Shown here piece by piece: positions 1 to 7,381 of a stretch of 44,489 nt of DNA; the first letter of the stretch is position 1; each line of letters starts with the position of its first letter. The notes beneath the pieces are model-generated. The model made no database searches and was not told the origin of the DNA. It saw only the letters and a program-made list of their open reading frames with translations. The stretch is from an uncultured Bacteroidales bacterium (GTDB lineage Bacteria > Bacteroidota > Bacteroidia > Bacteroidales > WCHB1-69): assembly GCA_946413585.1 (NCBI GenBank), contig CAMKLG010000021.1:1-44489 (forward strand), in the 5' to 3' direction. A program made the translations under genes and the position numbers.

Positions 1-1456
1 CGCCGTCTTTGTAGCTGATTTTGATGACCTCCTGCGTGCTGTCGCCCATCTGCATTTTCTGCAAACCTTCATAAACACCGATGCCATGGTCGATATGGGT
101 GACGTAGTCACCAGGCTGCAGGTCGTATATCTCCCTGAGTGTCAGCGCCTCGCTCTTCTTGTAGCGGTCGCGCAAAACCATGCGTTGGAACTTGTTCCAG
201 AACTGGTGGTCGGTGTAGAGCGCGATGCGGTGGCTCTTGTCGGTGAAGCCTTCGTGAAGCACCTCGCGAAGCGGCGTGTAGAGCTGCTCGATCTTGAAGT
301 TGGCCTCGTTCTGACGGTTGTATTTGTCGAGAATGTCGAGCATCACCTTGTAGAGGCGGTCGAGCTGCGATTGTGTCTCCGACAGGAAGAAGTTCTGGAT
401 GCCATGTTCCAGATTATCAATCCATTCCAGCAGCAGATAGTCGTAACTCTTGTCGAAATCGTGCTGCGGTTCCATCTCGAAATCAATGCTGAAGGCCGGT
501 TCGGTCACCTCGCGGGTATTCACATATACGCGGGCGAAACGTCCGGTCTCCTTCAGGAAGTTTTTTTTGTTGATGACAGGGATTTCATCGGATGCGAAAT
601 ATTCATTGTCAACAATATCCTGGTATGTGGTGTGGATGGTGGAGGCGATGTTAGCGGCGTGCATCTGCCAGACAACCGTGTTTTCGGGCAAGACGGAAAA
701 GAGTGGCACGCGGTCACCGCCGTCGGACTCTTTCTGCTCGATAGGGGTCATGATGTAAATCTGATCCGCTTCACGCACAGAGAGTTGCGTCTCGGGGTTG
801 AAGAAACGGATGGAGTCGATGCGGTCGCCTTCGAACTCGATACGGATGGGATATTCCTCGGAGTAAGAGAAGATGTCGAAGATGTTGCCGCGCCACGCGA
901 ACTGTCCGGGTTCATAGACGAAGTCCTCGGGCAGGTACTCCAGTTCATAGAGCTTGTTGAGGAAGTCGTCGGTGAGCATCTCTTCGCCGCGCTTCACGGA
1001 GAAGGATTTCCGGTCGATATAGTCTTGGGTGACAACGGTTTCCGCCACGCCTTCGGGGTAGGAGACGAGGATGAGCGGCTGCGCGTCGGGCATCGACAGC
1101 TTGTGGAGGATCTCGGCGCGGAGTTTCACGTTCGAGGAGTCTGTCTCGCTCCAACGGCTGTTGCGTTTGTAGGACGACGGAAGGTAGAGCACCCGCTTGT
1201 CCTGCAGCGTGTTGTTGCGGTCGTTGAGCAACATCTCCATGTCGCTGTAGAAGAAGGCGGCCTCCTCACTGTCGCGGAACACGAACAGCTGTGTGGCGGT
1301 GCTTCTCTCCACGGTTTGCGCCGCAATGAAGGCAAGTGCGGAGCCTTTCACTCCGTTTATGGCAAAAACCGAACCAGAGACATTTGCGTCCAATGACTTT
1401 GCAAGTGCCTCAGATTCAATATTGTAGTATCTGTTTTTTAATTCTTGCAGTTTCAT
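1..1456 (-). CDS. mfd: Transcription-repair coupling factor Mfd, N-terminal part (cut by window edge)
   Basis: Mfd is a DNA translocase that removes RNA polymerase stalled at lesions and recruits the UvrA/B excision machinery. The reverse strand translates without a stop from ATG at 1456 (MKLQELKNRYYNIE...) to the window edge, about 485 residues of a protein usually near 1,100. What is present matches the UvrB-homology region and the start of the CarD-like RNA polymerase interaction domain (LQPGDYVTHIDHGIGVYEGL, close to the left edge). The helicase motor and C-terminal domain would lie outside the window. A long antisense reading frame at 86-1396 is a shadow of this gene. A near-consensus -7 box (TATCTTCG, one mismatch) lies at 1470-1477 on the same strand. 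The gene is divergent from a Gre-type factor. The family assignment is confident. Confidence 0.93.
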   Translation of the reverse strand, partial: MKLQELKNRYYNIESEALAKSLDANVSGSVFAINGVKGSALAFIAAQTVERSTATQLFVFRDSEEAAFFYSDMEMLLNDRNNTLQDKRVLYLPSSYKRNSRWSETDSSNVKLRAEILHKLSMPDAQPLILVSYPEGVAETVVTQDYIDRKSFSVKRGEEMLTDDFLNKLYELEYLPEDFVYEPGQFAWRGNIFDIFSYSEEYPIRIEFEGDRIDSIRFFNPETQLSVREADQIYIMTPIEQKESDGGDRVPLFSVLPENTVVWQMHAANIASTIHTTYQDIVDNEYFASDEIPVINKKNFLKETGRFARVYVNTREVTEPAFSIDFEMEPQHDFDKSYDYLLLEWIDNLEHGIQNFFLSETQSQLDRLYKVMLDILDKYNRQNEANFKIEQLYTPLREVLHEGFTDKSHRIALYTDHQFWNKFQRMVLRDRYKKSEALTLREIYDLQPGDYVTHIDHGIGVYEGLQKMQMGDSTQEVIKISYKDG

Positions 1457-1521
1457 AACAAAAACGCCGCGAAGATACGAAATTTGACGTTGACTTTGAC
1501 AAATACATTGACCATGTCGCG

Positions 1522-1560
1522 AAAGTCAAAGTCCAAAGTCAAAGTTCAAAGTCAAAGTAA
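1522..1560. repeat. GTCAAA/GTCCAAA short tandem array
   Basis: Tandem 6- and 7-base units (GTCAAA, GTCCAAA, GTCAAA, GTTCAAA, GTCAAA) fill the spacer between the divergent mfd and GreA/B-like genes. Related CAAAGTC units recur at 26370-26383, 30118-30180 and 43027-43034, in other spacers of the window. Confidence 0.85.
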
Positions 1561-1567
1561 AAAATAT

Positions 1568-1575
1568 TATCTTTG
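1568..1575 (+). promoter_or_regulatory. -7 promoter box of the GreA/B-like gene
   Basis: TATCTTTG matches the Bacteroidota primary-sigma -7 consensus TAnnTTTG and lies 20 bases before the ATG at 1595. No convincing -33 TTG is visible because the repeat array occupies that position. This box also argues against a start codon further upstream. Confidence 0.6.
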
Positions 1576-1594
1576 CCGCCTAAAATCACCGATT

Positions 1595-2092
1595 ATGAGC
1601 AGAGGTTTTGTGAAAGAGGGCGACCAAGAGGAGGTCCCGATGCTGACACCGAGGGCGTTCCTGCCACCCGGAGTGGAAAATTTCGTTACCAGCGCAGGGC
1701 TGGAGGAACTGAAGGCCGAGCGCGAGGAGATTCTGCGCGAACGCAAGCAGTATGAAGGCGTTGACAATAACGACGCCCGTGTGAACAACAACTATTTGAC
1801 AGGCAAACTCCGTCTGCTGGAGGAACGCATTCATAGCGCCCGTGTGCTCGACTACGACCCGCAGCGGCAACACGATGTGGCTTTCGGCGCGACTATCAAA
1901 TTCAAAAACCTAAGAAACAATCAGATAGCAGAATATCGGATTGTGGGCGTTGATGAAGCTAATATCATGAAAGGGAAGATTTCTTTTATCTCGCCGCTTA
2001 GCAAAGTGCTGATGAATAAGAAAGTAGGGGAGGAAGTGGTTTTCAACACCCCGCAGGGCGAGATGCGGATGATAATCTTGGAAATCCGTTAA
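1595..2092 (+). CDS. GreA/GreB-family transcription elongation factor
   Basis: A 165-residue protein of the Gre family, which binds the RNA polymerase secondary channel and stimulates cleavage of backtracked RNA. An N-terminal segment (MSRGFVKEGDQEE...) leads into a charged coiled-coil hairpin (roughly residues 30-85, SAGLEELKAEREEILRER...). A C-terminal FKBP-like beta domain follows (YRIVGVDEANIMKGKISFISPL...). The tip of the hairpin reads GVDNNDARVNNNY and lacks the usual D-x-x-E-N-x-E-Y signature of E. coli GreA, so cleavage-stimulating activity is uncertain. ATG 1595 is chosen because it starts the conserved MSRGF segment and follows the -7 box at 1568-1575; a longer frame from 1445 would run through the promoter and repeat array. 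It is divergent from mfd. Confidence 0.85.
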   Translation: MSRGFVKEGDQEEVPMLTPRAFLPPGVENFVTSAGLEELKAEREEILRERKQYEGVDNNDARVNNNYLTGKLRLLEERIHSARVLDYDPQRQHDVAFGATIKFKNLRNNQIAEYRIVGVDEANIMKGKISFISPLSKVLMNKKVGEEVVFNTPQGEMRMIILEIR

Positions 2093-2110
2093 TGCGTGAT
2101 GATTTTTTTC

Positions 2111-2141
2111 TTGCACGTAAATAATTTTTTTTCTATTTTTG
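2111..2141 (+). promoter_or_regulatory. Promoter for gatE
   Basis: TTG at 2111-2113, a 20-base spacer, then TATTTTTG at 2134-2141: a full match to the Bacteroidota -33/-7 promoter. Transcription would start near 2148, giving a 5' UTR of about 210 bases that contains the family B element. Confidence 0.75.
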
Positions 2142-2184
2142 CCGATTGTTTTAGAGAGTAGGGAAGAGGGAGTAGTATAATCCC

Positions 2185-2323
2185 ATTCCTTGAGCAGTCC
2201 CGGAGGGACAAGACGCACGAAGTGCAATTAACCCCATATAAGCGAAGCGCAATATGGGGACATCCGCGTAAGAGCGAAGCGCAATATGGGGACATCCGCA
2301 TAAGCGAAGCGCAGTGTGGGGGC
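2185..2323 (+). repeat. Structured intergenic element, family B copy 1
   Basis: Begins ATTCCTTGAGCAG and carries three successive hairpins: GTCCC/GGGAC (2197-2201 with 2205-2209), GCAC/GTGC (2215-2218 with 2222-2225) and CCCCATAT/ATATGGGG (2232-2239 with 2252-2259). Then come two extra tandem copies of a segment of about 30 bases containing AGCGAAGCGC. The second copy (43911-44022) keeps the same three stems with compensatory base changes. The element sits in the predicted gatE leader and ends about 38 bases before its ATG. Confidence 0.85.
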
Positions 2324-2361
2324 GATAGATGAACGATAATAATTAACAAATAAGGACAAGA

Positions 2362-4314
2362 ATGCAAACGATCAATCCACAAGAAAATTACGAGGCCAGC
2401 AGAAAAGCCATCGGCTATGTTGACCGCAAGCAGGCCACGCAGGCCGACTACGACCGCATCGGGTTCATGTCGGGTCTGGAGGTCCACCAGCAGTTAGCCA
2501 CCAAGGAGAAACTCTTCTGCCGCTGCCCCGCCGGCATCTTCCAAAAACCGGACCAATACGATGCAGAGCTGCTGCGCCACATGCGTCCCACCCTTTCCGA
2601 GATGGGCGAATACGACGGCACGGCACTCATGGAGTTCAAGACGCGCAAGAACATCATCTATCGCATCGCGCACCGCACAGCGTGCACCTACGAAGTCGAT
2701 GACACCCCGCCGTTCCCCATCAATCCAGAGGCTCTGCAATATGCCCTCGAAATTGCCCTCGCTTCCAAGCTGAAGATCGTGGGCGAGGTGCACATCACCC
2801 GTAAACAATACCTCGACGGTTCCATCCCGACCGGTTTCCAAAGAACCGCCATCCTCGGTATTGATGGTGAAATACAGCTGCGCAACAAGAAGGTGCGCCT
2901 CATCCAGCTCAGCGTGGAGGAGGATGCATGCCGCGAGGTCTCCGACATCGGTCACACCCGCGTCTATCGCACCGACCGTTTGGGCATGCCGCTCATCGAG
3001 ACGGTGACCTACCCTGAGATGGTGAATCCTGACGAGGTGGAGGAGGCTTGTAACTACATCCGCTTCCTGAACCGCAGCACGGGTCGCGTGCGCACGGGTA
3101 TCGGCGCGGGCCGCGAGGATGTGAACGTGAGTTGCACCGGCGGCACCCGCATCGAGGTGAAGGGCGTGGCCCACACCAAATGGATTCCGGAGGTCACTCA
3201 CGTGGAGTGTTTCCGTCAGTGGGCACTGCTCGCCATCCGCGACAAATTGAAAGCCCGCATCAGCAAAGACGATTGGAAAATGAGCTATATTGAACTGGAT
3301 CCCAAGCAGTTCCATTTCTATTTCGACCCCATCACCGACGCCATTAAGGGCGGTGCGAAGGTCTATGCCGTCAACCTGCCGCAGTTTGCAGGCTTGCTTT
3401 CCCACTTCACCCAACCCGGCCATCCCTTCTACTGTGATTTCGCCGACAGACTGAAAGTCATCGCCTGCCTCGAACGTCCGAACATGGCTACCAGCGAGGA
3501 TCTTGAGGACGTGGTGAGCCGCAGCGTCTTCGAAAAGGCCGCCAAAGCGTTGAACGCCGGCGACAACGACGCTCAGATAATCTTTTGGGCACCCGCGGAC
3601 GACGTGAAAACCGCCCTGGAAGTCATTGAGGAGCGTGCGTTGATGGCCTTCGACGGTGTGCCGCAGGAGACCCGCAAGGCCCTGCCTGACGGCACCACCA
3701 TTTTCGAGCGCGTGCTACCCGGTGCCGACCGCATGTACCCCGACACCGATTCCGCGCCCATCCCGTTGACCAACGAATACATCGAGAATTTGCGCAAGAA
3801 CATCCCTGATGCCGTCTCCGATCGCTACGCGCAGATGATTGCCTGGGGAGTGCCTGAAGACTGTTTCAAGTACATCTTCACGCACAACTTCTTCCCTCTC
3901 ATCAAGAAAATCACCACCGAACTTGGCGTCTGCCCGAAATATCTCGGCACCTTCTTCGGTCATAGACTCAAACACCTGCATGGCCAGTACGGCAACATCC
4001 CGTTCTATGCAGACAGGATTTATGACATGTTTGCCTTCCTTAAGACGGAAGGTCTCGACAAGGCCATTGCGCCCGACTTGCTGAAGCTGATGTTCGCGCA
4101 CTCAGCTGCCGATTTTGCAGAATTGCTAGAACTCACCGGTTACCGGAAGATGACGAAGGAGGAGATTGAAGACAGCATGGGCATCATGGCCGAAGTCTTC
4201 CGGCCGCGCCGCAAACGCACCACCGACGAGGACAAACGCAACTACATCCTCGGCTGTGCCCGTCAACATGCCGTCGGCAACGCCGCTTTCACCGAATTAG
4301 CCCATCATAATTAA
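2362..4314 (+). CDS. gatE: Archaeal-type Glu-tRNA(Gln) amidotransferase subunit E (GatE)
   Basis: GatE is the kinase and transamidation subunit of the GatDE complex, which converts Glu-tRNA(Gln) to Gln-tRNA(Gln) in the cytoplasm. The 650-residue protein has the GatB/GatE catalytic core: GLEVHQQL at residues 38-45, LFCRCP at 51-56, YLDGSIPTGFQRT at 150-162 and RTGIGAGREDVN at 244-255. An AspRS-like GAD insertion follows near 331-440 (VYAVNLPQFAGLL); this insertion separates GatE from bacterial GatB. A YqeY-like tail forms the C-terminus. Length matches archaeal GatE rather than GatB (about 480). gatD follows after 91 bases with no promoter between, suggesting one transcript. GatDE is classically described from archaea, so its presence among bacterial housekeeping genes is unusual and may reflect old transfer. 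Confidence 0.92.
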   Translation: MQTINPQENYEASRKAIGYVDRKQATQADYDRIGFMSGLEVHQQLATKEKLFCRCPAGIFQKPDQYDAELLRHMRPTLSEMGEYDGTALMEFKTRKNIIYRIAHRTACTYEVDDTPPFPINPEALQYALEIALASKLKIVGEVHITRKQYLDGSIPTGFQRTAILGIDGEIQLRNKKVRLIQLSVEEDACREVSDIGHTRVYRTDRLGMPLIETVTYPEMVNPDEVEEACNYIRFLNRSTGRVRTGIGAGREDVNVSCTGGTRIEVKGVAHTKWIPEVTHVECFRQWALLAIRDKLKARISKDDWKMSYIELDPKQFHFYFDPITDAIKGGAKVYAVNLPQFAGLLSHFTQPGHPFYCDFADRLKVIACLERPNMATSEDLEDVVSRSVFEKAAKALNAGDNDAQIIFWAPADDVKTALEVIEERALMAFDGVPQETRKALPDGTTIFERVLPGADRMYPDTDSAPIPLTNEYIENLRKNIPDAVSDRYAQMIAWGVPEDCFKYIFTHNFFPLIKKITTELGVCPKYLGTFFGHRLKHLHGQYGNIPFYADRIYDMFAFLKTEGLDKAIAPDLLKLMFAHSAADFAELLELTGYRKMTKEEIEDSMGIMAEVFRPRRKRTTDEDKRNYILGCARQHAVGNAAFTELAHHN

Positions 4315-4321
4315 CAAATAC

Positions 4322-4383
4322 AATTCCAAGAGGGCTGCAAGCCCGACACGTGTCAACCCAGGGTGAGCGCAGCGAACCCTGGG
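4322..4383 (+). repeat. Structured intergenic element, family A copy 1
   Basis: CAATTCCAAGAGGGCTGC... followed by hairpin GGGCT/AGCCC (4332-4336 with 4340-4344, loop GCA) and a second stem CCCAGGGT/ACCCTGGG (4357-4364 with 4376-4383) enclosing GAGCGCAGCGA. It ends 22 bases before the gatD ATG. Related copies are at 10671-10728, 10748-10809 and 35000-35060. Confidence 0.88.
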
Positions 4384-4405
4384 AAACAACAAAAAACAAA
4401 AAAAT

Positions 4406-5890
4406 ATGGAAGAAAATAACGATAAAGTCACATTCCAAGGATATAAAGGCAGAGCACTGGAAATGCTCAAAAAATACGACGTTCACGTGTGGGACAAAGC
4501 CGAAGTGGAGACCACCCGCGGACACTTCTCGGGCAAAATCCTGCCCCGTGCCGAGAACACCGACGACATCCACATCGTGATGAAGGTGGCCACTGGCTAC
4601 AACATCGGCATCGACATCGAGACGATCACTGACATGAAGGGCGAGCGCGACCCGCAGCCCGTCTTCAAGATTCCGGAGAAGGCGTTCCCCTACACCCCGG
4701 GATTGCCGCATGTGAAGCTGCTGGGCACCGGCGGCACCATTGCCTCCCGCCTCGACTACCGTACCGGCGCGGTGATTCCGGCCTTCTCGCCTGGCGAGTT
4801 GTATGGCGCGGTTCCTGAGCTGGCCGACATCTGCAATTTGGAAACAGAGAAGGTGTTTGCCGTCTTCTCCGAGAACATGTCTCCGAAAGAGTACATCGCA
4901 TTGGCGAAGAAAATCGGTGACGAAATCAAGGCCGGCATCGAAGGCATCGTCATCGGTCACGGTACAGACACGTTGGCGCACACCGCCACCGCACTGACCT
5001 ACATGTGTCAGAACCTTCCGATGCCAGTGGTGTTGGTTGGTTCGCAGAGAAGTTCCGACCGTCCGAGTTCCGACGCGGCCTTGAACCTCATGCACGCCAT
5101 GACCGCTGCCGGCCACGGTGACATCGCTGAGGTGATGGTCTGCATGTTTGGCCCCACCAGCGACGACTATGGTTTCCTGCACCGCGGTACCCGCGTGCGC
5201 AAGATGCACAGCTCCTATCGTTCCACGTTCCGCACCATCGGCGACACACCGTTAGCCACAGTGAACCGCAAGGACGGAGTACAACCCATCAAGGAGGTCT
5301 ATAACCACCGCAGAAGAGGCGAACAGCATCGCAAAGTGGAGGTCATCACCAATTATGAGGACTACAAGCATAGCTTAGCTCTCAACGACCCGAACGTCAC
5401 CCGCATTGTGCCCACTTTCGATGACCGCGTGGCCATCCTCTACTATTATCCGGGCATGAAACCCGATGTGTTGGATGCCTTGGTTGACAACGGGTACAAG
5501 GGCATCGTATGGAACGGCACCGGTTTAGGCCACGTCAACAAGGGCATGTTCGAGGCTATCCAACGCGCCACGGATGCCGGTGTGCACCAGTACATGAGCG
5601 TGCAGACCATTTGGGGCTACACCCACATGTTCGTCTATGACACTGGTCGCGACATGATGGCGCGCGGCATCATCCCCGCCGACAACATGCTGGCGGAAAG
5701 TTCCTACATCAAACTCGGCTGGGCGTTGGGATTGACCAAAGAGAGCGGCCAGAAACGCGAGGATGTGAAGAAGCTGATGCTCACTCCCATCAACGATGAA
5801 ATCACCAAGCGCGAGCCCTACGACGGCTATCTCGTCTATCAAGGCGGCGTGCCGGAAGTGGAGGAGTTTGTGAAGAAAGTGAGGAAGTAG
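4406..5890 (+). CDS. gatD: Archaeal-type Glu-tRNA(Gln) amidotransferase subunit D (GatD, asparaginase-like)
   Basis: GatD is an L-asparaginase-like amidase that releases ammonia from glutamine or asparagine and channels it to GatE. The 494-residue protein has the N-terminal beta-barrel extension typical of GatD (roughly residues 1-95) before the asparaginase fold. Catalytic residues are visible: T111 in GTGGTIAS, T187-D188 in GHGTDTLAHT, and K266 in RGTRVRKMHSS. The extension and the adjacent gatE distinguish it from a free asparaginase. It follows gatE after 91 bases that hold a family A element, and a strong terminator follows the stop. Whether the genome also encodes GlnRS or GatCAB cannot be seen here. 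Confidence 0.92.
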   Translation: MEENNDKVTFQGYKGRALEMLKKYDVHVWDKAEVETTRGHFSGKILPRAENTDDIHIVMKVATGYNIGIDIETITDMKGERDPQPVFKIPEKAFPYTPGLPHVKLLGTGGTIASRLDYRTGAVIPAFSPGELYGAVPELADICNLETEKVFAVFSENMSPKEYIALAKKIGDEIKAGIEGIVIGHGTDTLAHTATALTYMCQNLPMPVVLVGSQRSSDRPSSDAALNLMHAMTAAGHGDIAEVMVCMFGPTSDDYGFLHRGTRVRKMHSSYRSTFRTIGDTPLATVNRKDGVQPIKEVYNHRRRGEQHRKVEVITNYEDYKHSLALNDPNVTRIVPTFDDRVAILYYYPGMKPDVLDALVDNGYKGIVWNGTGLGHVNKGMFEAIQRATDAGVHQYMSVQTIWGYTHMFVYDTGRDMMARGIIPADNMLAESSYIKLGWALGLTKESGQKREDVKKLMLTPINDEITKREPYDGYLVYQGGVPEVEEFVKKVRK

Positions 5891-5920
5891 CCGACGCTTC
5901 CAAGCGTCGCAGAAAAACGA

Positions 5921-5954
5921 AGAGACGTGGCGGGAGCTGCGTCTCTTTTTTTTT
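5921..5954 (+). terminator. Intrinsic terminator after gatD
   Basis: AGAGACG (5921-5927) pairs with CGTCTCT (5940-5946) and is followed by a run of T to 5954. A second small hairpin, GACGCTT/AAGCGTC (5893-5899 with 5902-5908), precedes it. Confidence 0.8.
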
Positions 5955-5985
5955 CATCAAAAAGAAAAACATATCAAAATTTTTG

Positions 5986-5993
5986 TATTTTTG
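5986..5993 (+). promoter_or_regulatory. -7 promoter box upstream of the NYN gene leader
   Basis: TATTTTTG, a perfect TAnnTTTG box, 75 bases before the ATG at 6069 and downstream of the gatD terminator. No clear -33 TTG was found at the right distance. Confidence 0.6.
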
Positions 5994-5999
5994 CCGCGT

Positions 6000-6056
6000 A
6001 AACGCAACGCCTTACTTTCTTGTAAGGACACGGGCCACTTTTTAGTGGCTTTTTTT
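6000..6056 (+). ncRNA. Possible short transcript or attenuator leader (promoter, two hairpins, T-run)
   Basis: Just after the -7 box are hairpin CCTTAC/GTAAGG (6010-6015 with 6022-6027) and hairpin GCCACT/AGTGGC (6034-6039 with 6044-6049, loop TTTT), followed by seven T. That is a compact intrinsic terminator 12 bases before the NYN start codon. The unit would make an RNA of about 57 bases, or act as an attenuator for the gene behind it. gatD has its own terminator upstream, so this one is not needed for gatD. I do not recognise the RNA family. Confidence 0.5.
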
Positions 6057-6068
6057 AATCACCATGTT

Positions 6069-6728
6069 ATGACAAAAAGAGTTACATTCTACATTGACGG
6101 ATTCAATTTCTATTTTGGAATCAAACGGGCGCGCAGCATTGACAGGAATTGGGGCAAATGCTACTGGATTGATGTTGTAAAGTTGTGCGAAAGTTTTCTT
6201 GGGGAAGACCAAATACTCGAGAAAGTCGTTTATTTTACCGCCAGCCCGATGAATCCGGCTAAAAACAGCCGTCAAAGTTCGTTCCTCAATGCAAACAAGC
6301 TAATCAATGGGGAGAAATTTGAAATTGTACGTGGAAAGTATATGGATAAAAGCTTCATATGTCCATATTGTAACATGTCTATTTCGAAGCCTGAGGAAAA
6401 GAAAACTGATGTGAATATCTCCGTAAGGATGTTGGCCGATTGCATGGAAGACAAAACGGACACAGTGGCGTTGGTAAGTGCCGACAGCGACCTTATTCCT
6501 CCTTTGGAACACATTCAGCGACTATTTCCTCAAAAGGGAATCAAAGTGTATTTTCCCCCAACAAACTATAGCAATGACATCAAAGACAATCTATTGCATC
6601 ATAGAAGTAAGCCTGTCTTGATGAAAAACAACCTTCCCAGATTTCTTAGAGCAGTTATGGACAACGAGGTCTCTGATGGCATCAAAACGTTCCGAATCCC
6701 GGAGAAGTGGAAGGAAATGGCTTTATAG
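6069..6728 (+). CDS. NYN-domain (PIN-like) putative ribonuclease
   Basis: A 219-residue protein of the NYN/LabA-DUF88 group, PIN-fold metal-dependent RNases. The acidic active-site pattern is visible: D10 in YIDGFNFYFG, D114 in KKTDVNISVRMLAD, and D139/D141 in VSADSDLIPPLE. A CPYC pair at residues 98-101 may be half of a small metal site. ATG 6069 is chosen because YIDGFN normally starts a few residues from the N-terminus; an upstream TTG frame from 5991 would overlap the promoter. Base composition is more AT-rich than gatDE and arcC, suggesting an accessory gene. The RNA target is unknown. It may be controlled by the terminator-like leader before it. Confidence 0.82.
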   Translation: MTKRVTFYIDGFNFYFGIKRARSIDRNWGKCYWIDVVKLCESFLGEDQILEKVVYFTASPMNPAKNSRQSSFLNANKLINGEKFEIVRGKYMDKSFICPYCNMSISKPEEKKTDVNISVRMLADCMEDKTDTVALVSADSDLIPPLEHIQRLFPQKGIKVYFPPTNYSNDIKDNLLHHRSKPVLMKNNLPRFLRAVMDNEVSDGIKTFRIPEKWKEMAL

Positions 6729-6835
6729 CCGTGTTTCTTTTTTATCAAAAAGAGTTACAATTTTTTCCGCCGCCCAGCGTTGTTACCTCTGTGTTCATAT
6801 TCACCCAAAGTAACAACAATAAAACCAAATAGAAA

Positions 6836-7333
6836 ATGGAAAGTGTTGATACCTCAAACAGCCAAGCAAAATCGTTTTTCGGAACGTTCGTGCTCTTTTA
6901 TGCAGTGCTTAACATCTTGGCGTTTTTCATCTTGCTTCTGACAACCAAGTGGAGCATGCTGACAGACGACGGAGGATCGCTTCTCATGGCTGGCGTTATT
7001 TTTATGACCATGGGCATAATGACTGCCCTGATTTGTGGTATTGGACCTGCCCTGGTGTTGAGTAAAAGGCGAAAAAGCGGCTGGATGTACGCTTTCCCTA
7101 TAGCATTGTTGATCGTTGGCGTTTCGGGTGCGATACTCTGGGAGCTCACAGAGCAGTCTGTATTTTCATACACATTGCTTCTCTGCACGCTTCCGGCCGC
7201 ACCAATATACAATTGTTTGGTATTCAACCATTCTCCTTTTTTCGATTATATGGCGAATGCATTAGTGGTTATAGCGCCCATCCTTTACGCTTCGGTCATA
7301 TACCTTGCTTTCGTGGTTTCACGGAAGTTGTAG
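6836..7333 (+). CDS. Four-helix membrane protein of unknown function
   Basis: A 165-residue hydrophobic protein with about four membrane segments (near residues 17-37, 50-74, 84-103 and 137-160). A basic cytoplasmic-type loop, SKRRKSG, lies near 76-82. No family was recognised. A weak -7-like sequence (TACCTCTG, one mismatch) is at 6784-6791. Its stop codon lies inside the 28-bp palindrome at 7330-7357, and it is convergent with the next gene. It belongs to the lower-GC pocket with the NYN gene. Confidence 0.6.
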   Translation: MESVDTSNSQAKSFFGTFVLFYAVLNILAFFILLLTTKWSMLTDDGGSLLMAGVIFMTMGIMTALICGIGPALVLSKRRKSGWMYAFPIALLIVGVSGAILWELTEQSVFSYTLLLCTLPAAPIYNCLVFNHSPFFDYMANALVVIAPILYASVIYLAFVVSRKL

Positions 7334-7357
7334 AGACGCAAAATTTTGCGTCTCTAC
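7330..7357. repeat. Perfect 28-bp palindrome GTAGAGACG...CGTCTCTAC
   Basis: GTAGAGACGCAAAA followed by its exact reverse complement, lying between two convergent genes and containing the TAG stop of the upstream gene. A second 28-base copy with the same ends is at 43870-43897. It may serve as a bidirectional terminator-like hairpin, and it also looks like a small dispersed repeat. Confidence 0.85.
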
Positions 7358-7381
7358 CTCATCTCCAAAACAACACAACCC

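Noticed and set aside
86..1396. Open frame of 436 codons on the plus strand
   Set aside because: It is the antisense shadow of mfd, whose reverse-strand translation has clear Mfd motifs.
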